Shown here one piece after another: positions 58,480-64,000 of a stretch of DNA of 64,000 bases; position 1 is the first letter of the stretch, and each line of letters opens with the position of its first letter. The position numbers and the translations under genes were made by a program. Location: positions 62,001 through 126,000 of the forward strand of contig JAJEKV010000379.1 of the NCBI GenBank assembly GCA_021234155.1. Direction: 5' to 3'. The notes beneath the pieces are model-generated. The model worked only from the letters and a program-made list of their open reading frames with translations, was not told where the DNA came from and did not search any database. The DNA is from Isoetes taiwanensis. Lineage: Eukaryota > Streptophyta > Lycopodiopsida > Isoetales > Isoetaceae.

Positions 58480-60275
58480 TAATAGCGTCTTGGACATTGT
58501 TCTTTGTTCCTTCCCACATAGCGAGATTGGGTAATTCCTATCTCACAGATGTCATCGGCCTTCTTGTCAGTCCTTTAGGAACAAGCAGAGGTCTTTACTT
58601 GCGGTCGCCTTTGCCTGTGGAATTGCTTCAGGCACTTCGATGTAACTAATTTCTTTTCATTTGAGGGTGTAATGATCTTATTGGGTTCAACTGCCGCGAT
58701 ACAAATCCAGAGCCGCAAGTAAGAGGTGTGGTCAAGATTCCCTAATGCAACAAATTCTTCCGGCAAATCAACAGGATCAAGGGTCGCGATCTTCATGAGA
58801 TACGCACGGATCGCTGAAGCCGATCCTCATGAGTGGATTCAGGAAGATCGCGTCCGCAGGTCGCGGAGTTTCATGAAGATCGGGGCCGCGATCTTGTTGA
58901 CCACTGAACACCATCGGGCCGCCGATGTAACCGAAAGCAAATAGCAGGATCGCTGGACGCTGATCCGTCCGACATCGCCAGGACGCGCCGATCCCCGTTG
59001 AGTTCCGATCATTCTAATGACTACATTAGTAAAGGGTGAAAAGTCTAATTAAACATGCACTATCGAAGGAAATCGCTACGCGATCTTCTTGAGCCGAGGG
59101 GGTTGGAACTAACCTTCTCCGAGGGTGGGCTTTTGGTGCCATGGATCACGGCGTGAAGCTTTAAAAACGGGTTCGTGACTCGCTGGCGGGCGGCTTCGAG
59201 GAGGCTAAGGCGCCGGAAATCGCTTTTAAGGCTTTTTCGCCGAGATCGCCGGGCGGAATGAAAAAAGTCGGCTGAATCGCGAGAATAAATATCGGGTGGG
59301 AAGCCGATTAAATTAATCCAGCATCGGACTGGATTACCGCCATAAATGCCAGCCATTAATTCGTGCATCATAAATAATTGCCATTAATGCAGGTCACCGT
59401 ATTTTATGGACACCCAACAACTTTATTGTAAACGTGGCATTTTCCGGACAAGAGGTACTTTCCGGGTGCACCTCCGGATTCAAAAAGTGTACGAATGAAT
59501 GTCCCTCTGGAACCAAAATTAAGACGCCTACGGAGCCGGTTGAAGGACCGAAAGAGACAACAGATTTTCAATTTAAAACTTGAATTTCGGCCGATGAAGA
59601 AGTGGGCGGGATTTCGATTTTGTAATCGAAAGCAGGTGTTCTCGGAAGGCTTTCGTTCTTTCGTCCGGCGCTTGTTCGGTTCTTGGGGCCGCTCGATCAT
59701 TCTTGAGGGGCTATAGTGCTCATCTCTTGCGCTTCGCCTACTTTTAAGCTACCCGGGTACAAAATCCTAATGCCTTACCGTCTATGCATTAGAAGTTATC
59801 GAATTAGGGAGAGATTTTTCGATTTGTTGTTTATGTATAGGTTATAATAGTGCCTTCACAACCATAGCGTAATTCCTTTGTATTGGCACCATCTCTTTTT
59901 TTGGTATATGCCGTTAGGGGATCTTTATAATAACCGGTTAGCGAGGCCCAATTGAATTTGTTTATTTCTGGACTAATTGATAGTGAGGGAATATCACGGT
60001 AACATAGTGGATCACGCTAATGGTTCCGCTAATGGTTCTCGCTATTGGTTATGCTCTCCGGATGTTCAATGCCGCGACATGTCCGTTAGAAATAGAGAAT
60101 CCAATTCTACCTATTTCTATGAATTGCTTGATGAATTTGTGGTTGACACCAAGACAATGATTATAGCATGAGATGTCTAAAGGCAATTTATTCAATTCAA
60201 GACAATGTCAATAAGATACCATTGGAATTATTGTAGCTAATGCTTTGTAGAAAAGGGATTGACCTCTTTCTTGTA
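58480..60275. other. no gene recognised
   Basis: GC-richer than its surroundings. Between 58,770 and 58,960 GATCTTCATGA, GCGGATC and GGATCGC variants recur every 30-40 bp (a small GATC-rich repeat). Minus-strand frames at 59,060-59,371 and 59,404-59,700 are Arg/Ser-rich and unassigned. The block ends at the copia LTR. Confidence 0.4.
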
Positions 60276-60279
60276 GCAA

Positions 60280-60783
60280 TGTTGACTCGTTGAGCAATCA
60301 ACCTAGAAACCGAGAACTCGATCGTAAATTCCTCCTTAGGTTTATCCGGACCGACTCAAATCTTCGAGCCGGCCTCTCGATCTTTTTATCCGATGAACCT
60401 CGTGGGTTATGGCTTTGGAATCGCCGCCTTTGCCGATCTGCTATTCATATGGAGTTTCCCTCCATAGATACGGGCCAGCACATCTTATATTTACAAATAT
60501 AGGTTCAACGAAACCATTGAACCATTGTCCCCCTATATATATACAAAATATACCCCATAGGTAATGAAGCCCTTAGGGCTATATCATGAACAAGGTATCC
60601 ACTGTAGAATCTGAGAGTGTGCTCTGTACAATCTTGTGTACACTCTCAGTAATGTAGACTTAAGCTTATAATATCTTTTTCTGTAACCCCCGCATGTCTG
60701 AAAACCATGCACACTTAAAAGACTTAAACCGTGGTGTGCATTTTGAATGTGAATTTTGTGATGAACCACTTACAATTCCAACA
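60280..60783 (-). mobile_element. Ty1/copia 3' LTR
   Basis: 504 bp. On the minus strand it begins TGTTGGAATTGTAAG directly after a purine-rich tract (GAAGGAGGAA) and ends CGAGTCAACA, so it has the TG...CA ends and short inverted repeats expected of an LTR. A TATATATAGGGGG TATA-type box lies at about 60,530-60,545 and GTGTACACTCTCAG-rich sequence downstream of it. The 5 bp next to its outer end are AGCAA; the matching duplication would lie beyond the 5' LTR, which is not in view. Confidence 0.75.
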
Positions 60784-61895
60784 TTCCTCCTTCATCACAC
60801 AATTCCCTGACATTCATATCAGACTTGAATTGCTTAAACTTAATTTCTGGCAGTGCCTTGGTAAAAATGTCTGCAACCTGTTTTACTGTATTTACATACA
60901 CCATTTCAATATAATGTTTGGTGACTAAGTCTCGATGAAGTGTATGTTTAACTCAATGTGTTTAGTCCTCATGATGCACCGGGATTCTTCACTATAGCTA
61001 TGCAGCTCTGATGCCTCAGGAGAATTTGTGTAGGACCATTTGCTCATGGCCTAGTTCCTCCATTAATCTCCTCAACCAAGCAAATTTCTTTGGCAACTGG
61101 GGATGATCTTTGAATATTCAAATTTTTCGCTGAAGACATGGCAATGGCATTTTGTTTCTTGCTTTTCCAATTGATTGCTCCTCCACCTAATAAAGCATTC
61201 ACAAATCCAGATGTGGATTTTACTTTTGACAAGTCCCCCTCCCCAATTTGCATCACTATATGCACTTAACTCCCAAATTTGTAGAGTTGAATGTTATTCC
61301 ATGAGTTTTTGTCCCTTTAAATATTTCAATACATTTTTTCCCGCCATCCGGTGATCCCCGTAGGATTGCTACACCTTCGCTTAAGATATTCACAATGTAT
61401 GATATATCGGCCCGGTGTTGTTTGCTAAATATAACAAAATGTACCAACTAGTGACCAGATGGAACATCTTCCATCTCCTTTATGTCCTTTTCAAGAAGGG
61501 CCACTTCTTGACCAATCTATGGCCGGGAACAAAGGGAGTTTTTGAGGGTGTGCATCAACAAGATTAAATCTTTTCAACATGTTATCAATATGTTTGCATT
61601 GCTCGTAGCTTTTAAACCTTTTGATCCCTGTTCCTGCATACTTCAATCCCCAAGAAGTTTTTTCAATTCTCCTAGATCCGACATTTCAAATCTTGAGCTC
61701 AATATTCCTTTGCAATGGTTTAGAATATTTAGATGATTTGCTGCCATAATACAGTCATCAACATACAAAGCTATGATGCAAAAGTTTTCAGCCTGCTTAT
61801 ACCTGTAAAGGTTGCCATCATTTTTGAATTTTTCAAAACCTTGCTCCTTAAGAAAATTGTCCATGCAGACATACCATTCTCTAGGGGATTGTCTG
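60784..61895 (-). pseudogene. Ty1/copia pol 3' part: RT and RNase H
   Basis: Minus-strand order: QSPREWYVCMDNFLKEQGFE then IIALYVDDCIMA (reverse transcriptase with the YVDD catalytic box) and MSDLGELKKLLGD; DISYIVNILSEG with IFKGTKTHGI; STSGFVNALLGGGAINWKSK then KQNAIAMSS (RNase H, end of the domain); NPVHHE and QVADIFTKALPEIKF (3' end of pol); then the polypurine tract and LTR. This is the canonical plant copia order. Several frameshifts separate the pieces (for example between YVDD and DISY). Pol starts abruptly at QSPREW because the ParB-like element copy B sits immediately upstream; gag, protease, integrase and the 5' LTR are not in the window. Confidence 0.85.
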
Positions 61896-64000
61896 ACCAT
61901 TTTTTCGAGCTTATCCGGGAAAGCCCTTAAATCGTCACACTTTACCCTGGCTTTTCGAAAAGCAATACTCTTCTTTCCTTGTATTAAATGACGAAAAGCG
62001 ATTACCGAGAAGAAATCAAGAACACAACCATCCTTCGGCACAAGCTTGTCAACCAGGTAGTAGGCATATGATGTCTTCAACTGGCACTTCAGCACGTGGT
62101 CACCTTCCATTCCGACAAACTTGTACCTGGGTTTACCCGTGAAATATGTCTGCCATTTCTTCTTCATTTTCTCATCAGTATCTTCGTCACCAGCGGCGGG
62201 CATTGTGGCAAGTACGCCGTCTTCGTGGTGCAGTGCTCACGTGTGTCAAACGAAGCTCCAGCTCCGGCATAATCGCGTTCACCCTGGAGTCACTTCTGTT
62301 AATGCACATATGGGTGATGTAATACTGATATTCCTTCACCCTTTTCTTGTTCACCCATCCCGTCTCGTCATATGTACCTATTTTAAATATGGGACCCGCC
62401 TTGAATCTGTTTTTGGCTGTACAAGCAATCTGGCAAATTCGCAGACCGCATCAGAATCACAAGGTGATAAATGTTAGCAGTTGTCATGCTGGATATTCTT
62501 GTGAAGAGTTCCATATATTTCTTGCACGTCCATAATGCAGAGAATCCTCTAAAGTCTATGAACACCATAGTAGCATTCTCAGACACTGGAGTGGAGGTGG
62601 GAATCCCTTCCTTTGTTACAGCATGCACAACATTTTTCTTCTCCTTGATCTTGATAGCCTCTTCAGGTTTCAAAATCGATCTAATGGGTTCTAGAAATGC
62701 AACGGGCAAATTACCCACAACATGTTCCTTATTGTAATTGGCTTTCACGTACTCTGTATCCGAATCAGATATATCCAGAATCTGGCCGTCTGGTGAAAGC
62801 GGGGAAAGTCGGAAGCAACTCCTCCCAAAAAGTGTAATCTTTCTGAAGCAGCGTGGAAGCATATGACAAAATCTCTTTCCGCATGAAGCTGAGGCTTCTA
62901 ATATCAATGGCGCGCTGCTGGCAATTAAACCTGCCATGATATCCGCTTTGCACCTTAACGTATGTCTTTCCTTCCAAAATCTCATCGAGTAGCTGAGAAG
63001 CCTCTGCATTAGACATGCCTCGAAGGTATCTTAACCAGGTTTTGTTGAAGAAGTCCTTCGAGGGCTTATCAGGAAAATCTCCATGCTCATCACAAATCTT
63101 CTTGTTGACCCATCTGTTGGCCACTTCCATTAACTTTCCGGGAAACCCGGCTCCTCCATAAAAATAAATTGCTTCTCGCCCTTTAGCTCCTTTACCTTTA
63201 ACGTTGTGGTAGCTATCTGCGGAAGTCCTACAAAACAAATGGTTAGGAAAATCGCGTCGCTGATGTCATTGAGCTGGGCTAATAAAAATACCTTCCATGC
63301 GGAGGTCTTTGGCGGTGCCAATGGGACCTTGAGGAGGACATCCATACGCTTTTTATGTTGATGCCGTTGTTGTTGGAGCTTCTCTAACAATGGCTCTCTA
63401 TATACTGATGTTAGCGATTACTTCATTGCAATCAATGCTCAACTCAATGTATTCTCTATCATCCAAGTTTCCATTAAGCACTCTTGTTCTTCTCTTGGCG
63501 TAGGCTTTAGCAAACTCCGGTATTTGTTCCAGCTCTCCAACAACACCGCATAGCAACCGAGCTGCACATATCGTGGTTACCGGATATTATCCAAACTTTT
63601 TTGCCCTTCAGGTCAGCCTCTGTATTCCACGTGATCTTTTTCCGATGTAACGTATACTTGTAAGTTAAGAAGCCACACACCAAAAATCATGAACAATAAC
63701 AATCACCTAGTAATGGGGTCGAATGGGACAACATCACCGCGGAGCACCTCCGTAGGATACGTTTTGAAACTCTTCACAAGAGTCTCGGTGACGCGGGTCG
63801 CTTTGAACGCATTCGATGTGTGAGGTTAGCGGGAGCTGGTTCGTTAGAATCGAATATTGAAACCTTGATAAACCGGTTCCACCAAGCGGGTAGAACCGCT
63901 TGAATTGTTCAAGCTTCGTGCAGCTTTGTTCTCGCCAATTTATGCGTTCTTCTTCAGATTGAATTTGAGCTCCGGTCGGTTCGAAGCAATAGGAAATGCT
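61896..64000 (-). pseudogene. ParB-like repeated element, copy B (runs off the window)
   Basis: Minus-strand pieces in order: SFKTYPTEVLRGDVVPFDPI, KGKKVWIISGNHD, EYIELSIDCNEVIANIS, LNDISDAIFLTICFVGLPQ, KLMEVANRWVNKKICDEHGD, WLRYLRGMSNAEASQLLDEI, EGKTYVKVQSGYHGRF, ENATMVFIDFRGFSALW, KWQTYFTGKPRYKFVGMEGD and GCVLDFFSVIAF...IQGKKSIAF. The start fits a ParB-like domain (YPxxVxxGDVVPF...KxVWIISGNH). The end resembles motif I of a DNA methyltransferase of the D12/N4-N6 type (VLDFFSGxG...GK-x-x-IAxE), with the Gly-rich loop damaged. The longest frames (157 and 208 codons) overlap in different phases. ParB plus methyltransferase fusions are known from phages; here the fusion is inference. The left end abuts the copia RT. 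Confidence 0.55.

Overview
The window looks like nuclear DNA of a land plant with a large, repeat-rich genome. It holds one intact-looking intron-containing gene, a small heat-shock protein (HSP20) at 41.99-42.91 kb. Around it lie broken pieces of many other plant genes, LTR-retrotransposon remnants, foldback and MITE-like elements, and degenerate tandem repeats. Plant-type GT-AG introns, PPR, CYP710A, ClpC, PP2C and Mpv17/PMP22 fragments point to a plant. Two repeated protein families (a ParB-like one at 55-57 and 62-64 kb, and an SDG...QFK/HGKG one at 37.4-39.2 kb) would fit a seed-free plant such as a fern or lycophyte, but the lineage cannot be fixed from the sequence alone.

Layout. 0-17.6 kb: a patchwork of truncated gene pieces, several keeping their introns. 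These are a PPR-like exon, a mitochondrial-type LSU rRNA piece, a Clp ATPase exon, a Ty3/gypsy RNase H piece, an Mpv17/PMP22 gene fragment, a CYP710A piece, three consecutive THO2 exons, an AGT2-type aminotransferase exon and a second, inverted Mpv17 copy. Nearly all are on the minus strand up to 12.7 kb. A 2 kb foldback element with a GAATCT-rich centre sits at 12.9-14.9 kb. 17.6-31 kb: mostly non-coding, with an IleRS exon, a PPR remnant, short tandem duplications and a ~2.3 kb palindrome at 28.0-30.3 kb. 31.5-34.6 kb: PP2C exons, a possible phytocyanin start, and a segmental duplication whose second copy was split by a 689-bp element with a TTA target duplication. 34.8-37.3 kb: another head/(TA)n/AGATTC repeat, a tRNA-derived SINE and two minisatellites. 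37.4-39.2 kb: transposon-type ORF. 41.3-46.5 kb: a small foldback element, HSP20, tandem repeats, then a nearly full-length but frameshifted CDC45 copy on the minus strand. 47-55 kb: poorly recognisable sequence and an 800-bp minisatellite. 55-64 kb: two direct copies of a ParB-like (possibly ParB plus methyltransferase) element flanking a MITE and the 3' part of a Ty1/copia element whose pol is interrupted by the second copy.

A property of the whole window: where two copies of the same sequence can be compared, one copy repeatedly has CG, CCG or CGG where the other has CAG or CTG. This affects splice acceptors and reading frames. It is confined to some regions and absent around HSP20/CDC45. 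It most likely reflects base-calling errors at methylated CHG sites in silenced DNA, so some apparent frameshifts may not be biological.
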